NCBI GenBank assembly: GCA_038230395.1
Contig: JBBRNI010000008.1
Coordinates: forward strand, 1 to 39,410
Length of the DNA: 39,410 nucleotides
Source of the DNA: JBDSWU01 sp038230395
GTDB lineage: Bacteria > Patescibacteriota > Saccharimonadia > Saccharimonadales > UBA4665
Direction of reading: 5' to 3'
The notes beneath the pieces were generated by a model. That model did not search any database. It was given only the letters and a program-made list of their open reading frames with translations, and had not been told where the DNA came from. Made by a program: the position numbers and the translations under genes. Positions 21,536 to 29,559 of the stretch are shown one piece after another; position 1 is the first letter of the stretch, and every line of letters begins with the position of its first letter.

Positions 21536-21563
21536 AAAAAGACCCGCTTAGGCGGGTCTTTTT
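21536..21563. terminator. Bidirectional terminator between rnpB and rplT
   Basis: AAAAAGACCCGC-TTAG-GCGGGTCTTTTT, a perfect stem with runs on both sides, ending rnpB and the infC operon. Confidence 0.93.
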
Positions 21564-21591
21564 AGTGCAATGTGGCAAGCTAGCAGTATGT

Positions 21592-21936
21592 CTACTTGAT
21601 GGCGGCTTTGACGACGGCGGTGAAGGCGGCTGGCTCATTGACGGCTAGTTCGGCCAGGATCTTGCGATCGAGGGTAATGCTAGCAGCTTTGAGGGCGGCA
21701 ATCAGCTTGCTGTAGGTAGTACCGTTCAAGCGAGCACCAGCGTTGATACGGGTGTTCCAAGTCTCGCGAAAGGTTCGCTTGCGGTTTTTGCGGTCGCGGG
21801 TAGCGAACTGCAGGCTCTTAGTGACAGCTTGGCGGCCACGCTTGATACTAACCCGGTTTGGGTGGCTAAAGCCTTTGGTGGCTTTGCGAATTTTATTGTG
21901 TCGGGCTTTTGACGCGACGCCTCTTTTAACACGCAT
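21592..21936 (-). CDS. rplT: Ribosomal protein bL20
   Basis: This 114-residue basic protein has R-V-K-R-G-V-A-S-K-A-R-H-N-K-I-R-K-A-T-K-G-F, then Q-F-A-T-R-D-R-K-N-R-K-R-T-F-R and W-N-T-R-I-N-A-G-A-R-L-N-G, the bL20 signature. It is essential for 50S assembly and a known autoregulator of this operon elsewhere. Last gene of infC-rpmI-rplT, 2 nt after rpmI. Confidence 0.97.
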   Translation of the reverse strand: MRVKRGVASKARHNKIRKATKGFSHPNRVSIKRGRQAVTKSLQFATRDRKNRKRTFRETWNTRINAGARLNGTTYSKLIAALKAASITLDRKILAELAVNEPAAFTAVVKAAIK

Positions 21937-21938
21937 GC

Positions 21939-22133
21939 TTAGACTCCTAAATTCTTCTTGATGGTTTTAGCCATAGTGCCAGTACGAGTACTGAGACCAC
22001 TCAAGCTACGCTTGCGGCTACCGTTTTTTTTGCTAAGAAAGTGGTTCATGTTGGGGTGACCAACGCGAATCTTACCATTCTTACTAACTTTGACGCGGTC
22101 TTTGGTGCCGCTGTGGGTCTTTAACTTTGGCAT
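21939..22133 (-). CDS. rpmI: Ribosomal protein bL35
   Basis: The 64-residue protein begins MPKLKTHSGTKDRVKVS and ends in a basic tail with N-H-F-L-S-K-K-N-G-S-R-K-R, typical of bL35. It sits between infC (11-nt gap, AAGGAG ribosome site) and rplT. Confidence 0.96.
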   Translation of the reverse strand: MPKLKTHSGTKDRVKVSKNGKIRVGHPNMNHFLSKKNGSRKRSLSGLSTRTGTMAKTIKKNLGV

Positions 22134-22144
22134 CAGTATCTCCT

Positions 22145-22732
22145 TTATGACGTTTCAGCTACTGCTGAGGGTGTTGCCGCAACTACTGCTACTAGTTCAG
22201 GTTCTTTGGGAACTGGCTTGTAGGAGGGGTTGCTTCTTACGACGAAGTTTAATTGTTTACCGGCCAACTGTGGTTGTTGATCGACGACGATGGCGTCACC
22301 GAAATCATCAATCACACGAGCTGCAATCTTGAAACCGATTTCTTTGTGAGCCTGTTCACGGCCTCTGTAAAAAAGCGTGATCTTGACTTTGTGTCCAGCC
22401 TCCAAAAATTTGGTGACCTTGCTCATTTTGATCTCGAGATCATGATCGCCGATCTTGAGTCCGAAGCGAATTTGCTTCATCTCGAGCGTTTTAGCAGTTT
22501 TGCGATTCTTTTGCAGTTGCTTGGTGCGCTGGTAATTGAACTTACCCCAATCGACAATTTTGCAGACTGGTGGATTGGCGTCCGGAGAGATTTCGACTAG
22601 GTCGAGCTCTTGATCCTGGGCCAATTGTAGTGCTTCAGCTTTGCTGAGAATCCCGAGCTGTTTGCCATCGGCATCGATGACACGCATCTGAGATGCCCGA
22701 ATATCGTTATTCAGGCGGGTGTATTTGGCGAT
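22145..22732 (-). CDS. infC: Translation initiation factor IF-3, probable AUC start
   Basis: IF-3 binds the 30S subunit and checks start codons and the initiator tRNA. The first ATG (22687) lies inside the conserved N-terminus. The frame continues upstream as A-K-Y-T-R-L-N-N-D-I-R-A-S-Q before MRVID, which matches the usual IF-3 start. No ATG, GTG or TTG exists there. ATC at 22730-22732 follows an AAGGAG ribosome site by 7 nt and is the best start, giving 195 residues. Rare AUU/AUC/AUA starts let IF-3 repress its own translation. Both domains are complete, followed by an Ala/Val-rich C-terminal extension (about 20 residues). Confidence 0.93.
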   Translation of the reverse strand: MAKYTRLNNDIRASQMRVIDADGKQLGILSKAEALQLAQDQELDLVEISPDANPPVCKIVDWGKFNYQRTKQLQKNRKTAKTLEMKQIRFGLKIGDHDLEIKMSKVTKFLEAGHKVKITLFYRGREQAHKEIGFKIAARVIDDFGDAIVVDQQPQLAGKQLNFVVRSNPSYKPVPKEPELVAVVAATPSAVAETS

Positions 22733-22769
22733 AAATCTACTCCTTACTTGTTGATTTTAACGTAACAGC

Positions 22770-22798
22770 ATTCTAACAGATTAGACGACAGAGGTCAA
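22770..22798 (-). promoter_or_regulatory. Promoter of the infC-rpmI-rplT operon
   Basis: -35 TTGACC (22793-22798), 17-nt spacer, -10 TAGAAT (22770-22775). It gives a leader of about 30 nt that includes the AAGGAG ribosome site. Confidence 0.75.
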
Positions 22799-22800
22799 TA

Positions 22801-24414
22801 TTAATGACTTTTGACAGGAATTGGGGGCTTTTTGAGTCGACTAGGAAGTGAAGGCAGGGGAGGCAATGAATTGTTATTAGGGGTATTGTGGCGGCGGTAA
22901 GCGAGCGCTTCGCTCATATGCTCAGTGGTAATATTGGGTGACTGAGCCAGGTCAGCGATTGTGCGAGCAACTTTGACAGCCCGCATGTAAGCTCGCGCCG
23001 ATATATTCAATTGCGTGGCTGCGTCATTGAGTAGCAGTGTGGCCTCGTATTCCATGTTGGCCCAGCACCTAATATCACTGTTTGTCATGTTGGTATTAAG
23101 CTTGTGAGGACTTCCGTAACGCTTAGCCTGCAGCTGCCGAGCGGCAAAGACTCTTGATCGTAAGGCTTTGTCGTTAGTAGCGTCGAGCGATTGTCCGAGT
23201 AGCTTATCATGAAGCACTTCATGGACATCACTGAACAGGTCAATACGGTCGAGTATTGGCCCAGAAACTCGCCGACGATACGCCTCAAGCTGGTAGCCAG
23301 GACAGTTACAACGATTAGTCCCATAGTACCCGCAAGGGCAGGGATTGGCTGTGGCTACCAGGATGAAGTCAGCGGGATATTCGACAGTATCTTTAGCTCT
23401 GGCGATACTAATAACACGGTCTTCGAGAGGTTGGCGTAAGGCCTCAAGAGTTGTTCGACCAAACTCAGGAAATTCATCAAAGAACAGCACGCCACGGTGA
23501 CTGAGGCTAATTTCGCCAGGTCGTAAATTACTGCCACCACCAGTGATTGCCACGTAGCTGGCACTATGATGTGGCGCGCGGTAGGGCCTCCGCGTAATAA
23601 GTTGCTCGTAGTCATGATTGGCGAGACTGTGCAGCTGTGTTACTTCAAGCATTTCTTCACGCGCGAGCGGCGGTAGTATAGACGGCAGCGCCTTGGCCAA
23701 CATGCTTTTGCCAGTCCCAGGTGGTCCACTAAGCATTACGTTATGGCCTCCAGCTGCGGCAATCTCTAAAGCGCGCTTAGCTTGACTCTGCCCTACTACC
23801 TCGCTAAATTGAACAAAATACGAACTAGCGGTGGTATCGTCATTGTGCGACGTTGATGATTCGTCATAAATACCATCACCAGTCGATATTGGCGTGACTT
23901 GGACTGCTCCATTTAAGTAGCCATAGAGCTCAGTCAAGCTGTGGATTGGTATGAGGGTGACGTTCGGTACTAGCTGCGCCTGGGGCAAATTAGCCGCTGG
24001 GATGTAAAAGGTTGCAACACCGTGTTCGCGGCCAACCATAACTTTGCCAATGATTCCACGGACTGTTCGAACGCTGCCATCCAGCCCCAGCTCACCAATG
24101 AATGCTTCGCGCTTGGTAAACTTAGTGAGTACCTGCTCACTGGCAGCCAAGATGCTAACAGCGATTGCTAGATCGAAGCTGCTGTCAGCCTTCGGTATAT
24201 CAGCCGGTGCTAAGTTAATGGTAACCCGCTTGCGTGGTAGTATTATCCGGCTATCGGCAAATGCGCCCCTGATACGCTCCTTGGATTCGTTGACTGCCTG
24301 GTTGGCAAAGCCAACTATTACGATGTTTGGCAGGTTATTGGACAGATGACATTCTATATCAACGATGATACCAGTGGTACCGGTACAGATGATGCTTTGG
24401 ATGACTGAACTCAT
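22801..24414 (-). CDS. comM: ComM/YifB family AAA+ ATPase (Mg-chelatase-like)
   Basis: This 537-residue protein has an N-terminal ribosomal-S5-like domain (about 1-170, P-N-I-V-I-V-G-F-A-N-Q-A-V-N-E-S-K-E-R). The AAA+ core has Walker A G-P-P-G-T-G-K-S near 230, Walker B L-F-F-D-E-F-P-E-F, a Cys cluster N-P-C-P-C-G-Y-Y-G and sensor/arginine regions, followed by a C-terminal helical domain (N-I-S-A-R-A-Y). ComM is a helicase that promotes branch migration in natural transformation, which fits DNA uptake in reduced Patescibacteria. The start is the ATG at 24414, with AAGG upstream. It is convergent with nothing and transcribed alone. Confidence 0.95.
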   Translation of the reverse strand: MSSVIQSIICTGTTGIIVDIECHLSNNLPNIVIVGFANQAVNESKERIRGAFADSRIILPRKRVTINLAPADIPKADSSFDLAIAVSILAASEQVLTKFTKREAFIGELGLDGSVRTVRGIIGKVMVGREHGVATFYIPAANLPQAQLVPNVTLIPIHSLTELYGYLNGAVQVTPISTGDGIYDESSTSHNDDTTASSYFVQFSEVVGQSQAKRALEIAAAGGHNVMLSGPPGTGKSMLAKALPSILPPLAREEMLEVTQLHSLANHDYEQLITRRPYRAPHHSASYVAITGGGSNLRPGEISLSHRGVLFFDEFPEFGRTTLEALRQPLEDRVISIARAKDTVEYPADFILVATANPCPCGYYGTNRCNCPGYQLEAYRRRVSGPILDRIDLFSDVHEVLHDKLLGQSLDATNDKALRSRVFAARQLQAKRYGSPHKLNTNMTNSDIRCWANMEYEATLLLNDAATQLNISARAYMRAVKVARTIADLAQSPNITTEHMSEALAYRRHNTPNNNSLPPLPSLPSRLKKPPIPVKSH

Positions 24415-24498
24415 GCGGTAGGCCTTTCATATAAAATAGACAAGGATGTGAAGGAGAAAGTTGAGATGGTTAAGACTACTACTGTGCTCCTAAAAGTA

Positions 24499-24529
24499 AA
24501 CAGCTTGCACTGTTATGGTGCAAGCTGTT
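24499..24529. terminator. Hairpin upstream of comM
   Basis: AACAGCTTGCAC and its perfect complement form a 12-bp stem; U-rich on both strands. It could end transcription from either direction or be a regulatory hairpin in the comM upstream region. Confidence 0.6.
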
Positions 24530-24563
24530 TTAAGGATAATTTAAGATTTTAGTTTTTACTTAT

Positions 24564-24599
24564 CTGTACTATGCTCTGTACTCTGATCTGTACTCTGCT
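24564..24599 (+). repeat. Three tandem 12-nt repeats (CTGTACTcTGcT)
   Basis: Three consecutive 12-mers beginning CTGTACT, differing at two positions (ATGCT, CTGAT, CTGCT). A 12-nt period is close to one helical turn, so a protein-binding array is possible. They lie between two terminator hairpins. Confidence 0.6.
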
Positions 24600-24602
24600 A
24601 TG

Positions 24603-24635
24603 AAACAACGACCTGCGAGAAGTCGTTGTTTCTTT
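24603..24635 (+). terminator. Terminator hairpin
   Basis: AAACAACGAC and its perfect complement (24603-24612 and 24622-24631) followed by TCTTTT. No gene for it to terminate is visible on the plus strand, which hints at a short transcript through 24540-24600. Confidence 0.65.
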
Positions 24636-24910
24636 TGACGGTTTTTTGTTTTTGAGTACTAAATTTATTCAGTACTACGCTTATATTATTAGATCATACC
24701 GCTTACGTCAACTACAAAAATGCTTAATTTTACATAAAGCTGTGCATAAGTTTCCACCACTGTATTTTGATCAGTTTCTGGTACTCAAATAACACCTTAC
24801 AGATGATAATTACGATGTCGTATAGTCTATAGGCGTATAGGTTTGAGTATATTTAAACCGAGGACAAGTTTTGGGTTTAAACAGTGAACACCTAGCGCGT
24901 GTTAGCCAAT

Positions 24911-25274
24911 AATCCCAAAATCCTATTCCTGTAATGGAACAGTCCCAAGCGCCTGGAGTAGGCTGTTAACCTTGGGACTTTAATGTTAGCCCGGTCTGTA
25001 ATGGCGCCGCCTGCTGGATTTAGCCCTATCTTCAACTAGCAATGTAACCGTATGGTTACATTGGCTTTTCTTACGAGCAGTAACTCCATAGCAGAAGACA
25101 AATACGCCCATATTCCATTTAGGAATATTCCTATATGGAATACCCCTAAAAACACATAGCCGCGAGGGCGGTGTTAACGATTCGTTTAGCGCTTAAGAAT
25201 TATGAAAACACTAGGGTTACTAGCCTACTGCAGGCGCTTGGGACTGTCCATTATAGGAATGCGATTTTGGGATT
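24911..25274 (+). ncRNA. 364-nt structured element closed by a 60-nt inverted repeat
   Basis: 24911-24970 and 25216-25274 are inverted copies, about 53 of 60 positions matching. Several differences keep G-U pairing (for example G opposite T in CTGTAA/TTATAG), which favours RNA structure over plain DNA repeats. The 245-nt interior holds a perfect 10-bp hairpin (25040-25063, loop GTAT), a nested palindrome (25111-25142, TATTCCAT/ATGGAATA around TAGGAATATTCCTA) and CCGC-GAGG-GCGG near 25160. No open frame. TTTAAACC/GGTTTAAA precede it. The alternative is a MITE-like mobile element with long terminal repeats, but no target duplication is visible. The strand is uncertain. Confidence 0.6.
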
Positions 25275-25341
25275 TAGATTAAATTACGGTTATGCCATTT
25301 AAAATTACAGGGGTCAGGGGCAAAATTTAAGCACAAGAGGA

Positions 25342-25370
25342 TTGACAGAATTGCTGTGGCGTGCTAGATT
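25342..25370 (+). promoter_or_regulatory. Promoter of the structured leader at 25376
   Basis: -35 TTGACA (25342-25347), 17-nt spacer, -10 TAGATT (25365-25370). Predicted start at about 25376-25378. Confidence 0.8.
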
Positions 25371-25375
25371 AGAAC

Positions 25376-25577
25376 TTGTAAGTCACAAAAACAAAAATAC
25401 TTACAATTTGGAAATCTTCTGGGGCACTCGACCTGAAGTACGTACAACGGAGAAAGCCCGTTTGGCGCTCTACCTAGCCTAAAGCTATCTAGAGCGGTCA
25501 GTCTAGCTACGGGCAACAAGCGCCACAATAGTTTACATATTTTTCGGCGGATTTGTTGCCCTAGCACCATATTTATC
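25376..25577 (+). promoter_or_regulatory. Structured 5' leader with two mutually exclusive hairpins (riboswitch candidate)
   Basis: The leader of about 200 nt begins with a hairpin, TTGTAAGT/ACTTACAA (25376-25406). Hairpin A pairs GCCCGT (25456-25461) with ACGGGC (25509-25514) and encloses GCTCTA/TAGAGC (25467-25472 and 25490-25495). Hairpin B pairs GGGCAACAA (25511-25519) with TTGTTGCCC (25553-25561) and CGCC (25521-25524) with GGCG (25546-25549). A and B both need GGGC at 25511-25514, so only one can form. Hairpin B ends 16 nt before the ATG of the membrane protein and has no U-run, so control would be at translation. No known riboswitch class recognised; a stand-alone small RNA is the alternative. 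Confidence 0.6.
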
Positions 25578-25955
25578 ATGAAAAAGTTGTCTCAATTCAG
25601 TCTCGGGCGTCAAACAATAGCCGGGCTGGTGTTAGTAGTCGCAGATAGTTTGTTTTTTACGACTACGAATCCAAACAAAGTGGCATCAAGTGTGCTTATT
25701 GTAGGCTTTGTGCTAGTGGCGTTTAGTATTTTCGGCTTATTGCGTCTTGTATTGGCTGCCGCGACGTTTTATGGCTTACCACTCCAGAATCGTGGCAGGA
25801 GGGTCGCCTTGCTTGTTGGTATTAGCATGGCAATTGCTGTTGCGCTGCAATCATTAGGCGAATTGACCTTGCGCGATGTAGTTGTGCTGATCCTTTTGAC
25901 AGGCTTTATCTATGTATACACGTCATATGGCCACGACCAAAAACGTAGCAAGTAG
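25578..25955 (+). CDS. Small integral membrane protein, unknown
   Basis: This 125-residue protein has a basic start (MKKLSQ) and four hydrophobic segments at about 10-28, 36-63, 76-93 and 98-115; the tail is basic (HDQKRSK). No functional motif. It sits behind the longest structured leader of the window, which suggests that its expression responds to some signal, for example envelope state or an ion. No Shine-Dalgarno is visible before the ATG. The gene before the large ATPase follows after 52 nt but has its own -10. Confidence 0.7.
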   Translation: MKKLSQFSLGRQTIAGLVLVVADSLFFTTTNPNKVASSVLIVGFVLVAFSIFGLLRLVLAAATFYGLPLQNRGRRVALLVGISMAIAVALQSLGELTLRDVVVLILLTGFIYVYTSYGHDQKRSK

Positions 25956-26007
25956 TTACTGATTTCGGCCCTACCCAGAGGCGTGCTCAAGCTGTATAAT
26001 AAGCTCT

Positions 26008-26427
26008 ATGAATTCAACGAGTACTTCTGGGCCTGAGTTACAATTGCCCGCGCCTTTGAACCCAAATGCGGCTCACGAGCAGGCCCCTATGCCAACCCAA
26101 CAGCAACCTGAACAGCCGACTGTTGCTGCCGAGTTGCTACCGCTTCCACAAGCACCACAGCCTAGCACTTCTGGCCAACTAGTAGCACCAATTGCTGATC
26201 CAGTAGCGCAGATTGTCCAAAACAGTGATGTTACAACCACAACGAATGTTGTTGTGCCAGATGTCGCAGACGATCAAGACCTGATCGAAAAAGAATGGGT
26301 GTCTAAAGCTAAACAAATTGTTGAAAAAACTCGTAATAACCCGTATCAACAGAGTCAGGAACTAACAGTTTTTAAATCTGAATACATGCAAAAACGCTAC
26401 AACAAATCTATAAAGATGAGTGAGTAG
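26008..26427 (+). CDS. Pro/Gln/Ala-rich protein upstream of a membrane ATPase
   Basis: 139 residues: residues 1-80 are low-complexity Pro/Gln/Ala without structure, and residues 90-139 are a charged helical tail (EKEWVSKAKQIVEKTRNNPYQQSQELTVFKSEYMQKRY). The conserved-looking tail probably binds a partner. TATAAT stands 7 nt before the ATG, predicting a leaderless transcript. The stop is 5 nt before the ATPase start, so the product is likely an accessory subunit of it. Families of this kind recur in Saccharibacteria next to VirB4/TraG-like genes (from memory). Confidence 0.7.
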   Translation: MNSTSTSGPELQLPAPLNPNAAHEQAPMPTQQQPEQPTVAAELLPLPQAPQPSTSGQLVAPIADPVAQIVQNSDVTTTTNVVVPDVADDQDLIEKEWVSKAKQIVEKTRNNPYQQSQELTVFKSEYMQKRYNKSIKMSE

Positions 26428-26432
26428 TAATT

Positions 26433-29400
26433 ATGGCAACATTTATTACCATCTTAGTAATCATTTTTGTGTTGATTTTAATAGCTGGACCTATCGTTTT
26501 TTTGCAAATACGTAAGACATTTCGTGAGCAAAAAAACTATGAACGTGGACTCAAAATTGTACCGATTCTGATCCACTTACCGCCACCAAGTGATGACACT
26601 GATTTGGGTGGTAGGGACGTGCGTGACGTCACTGAAGAGACCATTTCGAAAGCACAAATTATATATAATATTATTGCTAGTACTGTCCAAAAGGGCTTTA
26701 AGAGCAATTACTATGGCCAGCGACATTTTGCTTTTGAAATTGTCGGAACCCAAGGTTTTGTCTACTTTTATGCGGCTGTACCGATCGTCCTTGTTGAGGT
26801 TGTGAAGCAGGCAATAGTAAGCGCTTACCCGACCGCGCGGCTTGAAGAAGTAGCTGAACACAATATATTTAGTCAAATCGGTAAGGCCAATGGAACGCTT
26901 GGTGGTCAATTAACCCTGAAAGAACCGTATGCTTATCCTATTGCAACCTACCAAGACCTGAAGCGTGATGGCATGCAATCACTGCTAAACGCGCTGTCGA
27001 CTCTTGGTAAGGAAGACGGTGCTGCTATACAGATATTGATGCGTCCGGCAGACCCGAGTTGGCGTAAAACAGCGTCAGCTATAGCTAGCAAGAAACGCAA
27101 AGGTGGTCACGATAAGGGTAATGCTGCCGGTGGCTTCGCTAAAAGTTTGGCGACGGCTTTGGTTAAACCGCCAGAGTCCAACGGAAAAGATGAAAAGAAA
27201 CCAGTAGAGCTATCCAACCTCGAGCAGGCAACACTTGATGCGATTGACGAAAAAACGCGCCACGCGGGCTTTGAAGTATTAATACGAGTCGTGGCTTCGT
27301 CTAATATAAGTCAGCGCGCTCAAGCCTTGTTAAGTAATATTGTGGCTAGCTTCTCGTTGTATGACGCTCCAGGTAAAAATGGCTTCAAATACACGCCTGC
27401 CAAGGATGTTGATAGCTTAGTGACTGCCTACTTATTGCGCTTTTTCCCGGCGCAAACTAAGAAGAAGAACATCCTGAACGCCGTTGAGCTGGCAACATTG
27501 TTCCACTTCCCAGATCAGCGGAGTATTCCTACCTCGCAGCTAACCCGCCAAGATTCTAAGCAGGTTGATGGCCCGCGCAATATACCTGATGATGGTTTGC
27601 TGCTGGGATATAACGTCTTTCGTGGCGCTAAGAAGCCAATTCGACTGGGCCTTGGTGATCGCCAACGCCACATGTACGTCGTTGGTCAGACTGGTGTTGG
27701 TAAGTCTGTATTCCTAGAAAACTTAGCCCTACAAGACATGATTAATGGCAATGGCTTTGCCTTTGTTGATCCCCATGGCGACGTCGTAGAAAAGCTACTT
27801 TCAATGGTGCCAAAGGAGCGTACAGAAGACGTTATTTACTTTAGCCCAGCCGAAATGGACTACCCAATGGGTCTCAACTTGTTTGAATTCCATAACCCTG
27901 ATCAGAAGGACTTTTTGATTCAGGAAGCTCTGAACATGCTTTACAAACTCTATGATCCTCAGCACCAAGGGATTATGGGTCCACGCTATGAGGATATGTT
28001 CCGTAACGCTGCTTTGGCTATCATGGCTGACCCCGCTGGTGGAACCTTTGTGGAGATTCCCCAGCTGTTTCGTGACCCTGAATTCTTGAAGCAAAAGCTG
28101 CAACATGTGACTGACCAAACAGTGCTCGACTTTTGGCAGAAACAGTTCCCGAACTCGCAGCGCTCTAATGAATCGGGTGAGGTGACTGCTTGGTTCGTAT
28201 CAAAGTTTGGTGCCTTTTTGAGTAATGAAATGATGCGTAACATTATTGGCCAAACGAAATCGTCTTTTGACCTTCGTGACATCATGGACAACAAAAAAAT
28301 CTTACTAGTTAACCTGAGCAAAGGCCGAACTGGCGAGCTGAATAGTAAGCTGCTCGGTATGATCTTTGTGATGAAGTTCCAGGCTGCTGCCATGAGCCGT
28401 TCAGATATCCCAGAAGACCAGCGCGTGGACTTTAGTTTGTACGTTGATGAGTTCCAAAACTTCTCGACGGACTCGTTCGCGACAATTATGTCCGAAGCCC
28501 GTAAGTTCCGCTTGAACTTGATTGTGGCTAACCAGTTTACAACCCAGCTGACACCCGAAATTCGTGACGCAGTGTTTGGTAATATGGGCACAATAGTTAG
28601 CTTCCGTATTGGGCAGAACGACGTGGAGTCGCTTGGTAAGTACTTCCAGCCGACGTTTGATGGTGATGATTTGCTACGCGTACCAAACTACAACACGATC
28701 GTCAGAACCTTGATTGGTGGTGTACCAACCCAGCCCTTTAGTATGGCGACATTGCCGCCACTCGGGACTCCTAACCCTCGATTATATGACGCCTTGAAGC
28801 AACTGTCGGCCGCCAAGTATGGTTTGCCGAAAGCACAGGTTGAAAAGGAAGTCTTTGAGCGGTTCAAAACCAAAGCTGACGCAGCGCCTGCGCCTGGCGC
28901 GAGTCTTGCTAATCCGTCTCCTTTCGCGGCGCCGCCGGCTTCCGCGCCACAAGTACCAGCGCCTGCTGGGGGTGGATCGTTCCTGGATGAATGGTTATCC
29001 AAACGCCGTAACGGTACACCACAACCTACAGTTGGATCGACTATGGCGCCACCACCTCCGCCTCCTGCAGCTATAGAGCCACCCGCTGTGCCAAGACCTA
29101 CGTTTGAGCCAGCGCCACATGTCAGCCCAGCTATTAGTAGCCATGGCGCTGCTCCTACGAGTGGCAGCGATATCACTGCCGATCCGGAGTTTGCTTCGAT
29201 CGAGCCAAGTGAAAGCGAAACAACCATCCATATGCCAAAGCCGAAGCCAGCGCCAGCAATCTCTCAGACCGACGTAGAGCCCTCACAAGGCACTCTCAAT
29301 ATCTCGAGCGATACTATTGTCCAAAACGAAGTAACTAAGATTGCGGACCAGCTACGACAGCGGCTTGATACATCTAAAGATATAACTAACGCGGCAGCTG

Positions 29401-29552
29401 CTGATGCTCAAGCAGATGAGGAAAACGAACTGCAATTACCAACCTTGCCGATTACCAGCAACGTACCAAAGACTAATCAGCAAAACACCAAAGACGATAC
29501 TATTTTTATTGACGCTGACGGCGTGTTTCGCCAGTCAGACGACTCAGCATAA
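26433..29552 (+). CDS. Membrane-anchored TraG/VirD4- or VirB4-like ATPase (DUF87 type)
   Basis: This 1039-residue protein has one N-terminal membrane helix (about 4-26), a globular region (about 50-390), and an ATPase core with Walker A G-Q-T-G-V-G-K-S near 417 and Walker B Y-V-D-E-F-Q near 668. A Pro/Ala-rich tail (about 805-950) ends in an acidic segment. Such enzymes move DNA or proteins through type IV secretion or pilus-like machines and are common in Patescibacteria, where they may serve attachment, uptake or DNA transfer. No other type IV gene is adjacent. It runs convergently into the gene at 29560 with 7 nt between stops and no terminator. Confidence 0.85.
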   Translation: MATFITILVIIFVLILIAGPIVFLQIRKTFREQKNYERGLKIVPILIHLPPPSDDTDLGGRDVRDVTEETISKAQIIYNIIASTVQKGFKSNYYGQRHFAFEIVGTQGFVYFYAAVPIVLVEVVKQAIVSAYPTARLEEVAEHNIFSQIGKANGTLGGQLTLKEPYAYPIATYQDLKRDGMQSLLNALSTLGKEDGAAIQILMRPADPSWRKTASAIASKKRKGGHDKGNAAGGFAKSLATALVKPPESNGKDEKKPVELSNLEQATLDAIDEKTRHAGFEVLIRVVASSNISQRAQALLSNIVASFSLYDAPGKNGFKYTPAKDVDSLVTAYLLRFFPAQTKKKNILNAVELATLFHFPDQRSIPTSQLTRQDSKQVDGPRNIPDDGLLLGYNVFRGAKKPIRLGLGDRQRHMYVVGQTGVGKSVFLENLALQDMINGNGFAFVDPHGDVVEKLLSMVPKERTEDVIYFSPAEMDYPMGLNLFEFHNPDQKDFLIQEALNMLYKLYDPQHQGIMGPRYEDMFRNAALAIMADPAGGTFVEIPQLFRDPEFLKQKLQHVTDQTVLDFWQKQFPNSQRSNESGEVTAWFVSKFGAFLSNEMMRNIIGQTKSSFDLRDIMDNKKILLVNLSKGRTGELNSKLLGMIFVMKFQAAAMSRSDIPEDQRVDFSLYVDEFQNFSTDSFATIMSEARKFRLNLIVANQFTTQLTPEIRDAVFGNMGTIVSFRIGQNDVESLGKYFQPTFDGDDLLRVPNYNTIVRTLIGGVPTQPFSMATLPPLGTPNPRLYDALKQLSAAKYGLPKAQVEKEVFERFKTKADAAPAPGASLANPSPFAAPPASAPQVPAPAGGGSFLDEWLSKRRNGTPQPTVGSTMAPPPPPPAAIEPPAVPRPTFEPAPHVSPAISSHGAAPTSGSDITADPEFASIEPSESETTIHMPKPKPAPAISQTDVEPSQGTLNISSDTIVQNEVTKIADQLRQRLDTSKDITNAAAADAQADEENELQLPTLPITSNVPKTNQQNTKDDTIFIDADGVFRQSDDSA

Positions 29553-29559
29553 ACGCACT

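Noticed and set aside
24466..24552. A 28-codon leader peptide with three Thr codons running into a hairpin (attenuator)
   Set aside because: The hairpin lies within the frame, no biosynthetic gene follows, and the downstream region is non-coding for 1 kb.
25364..25579. Minus-strand open frame of 71 codons opposite the structured leader
   Set aside because: It is the shadow of the plus-strand RNA structure; no start signal.
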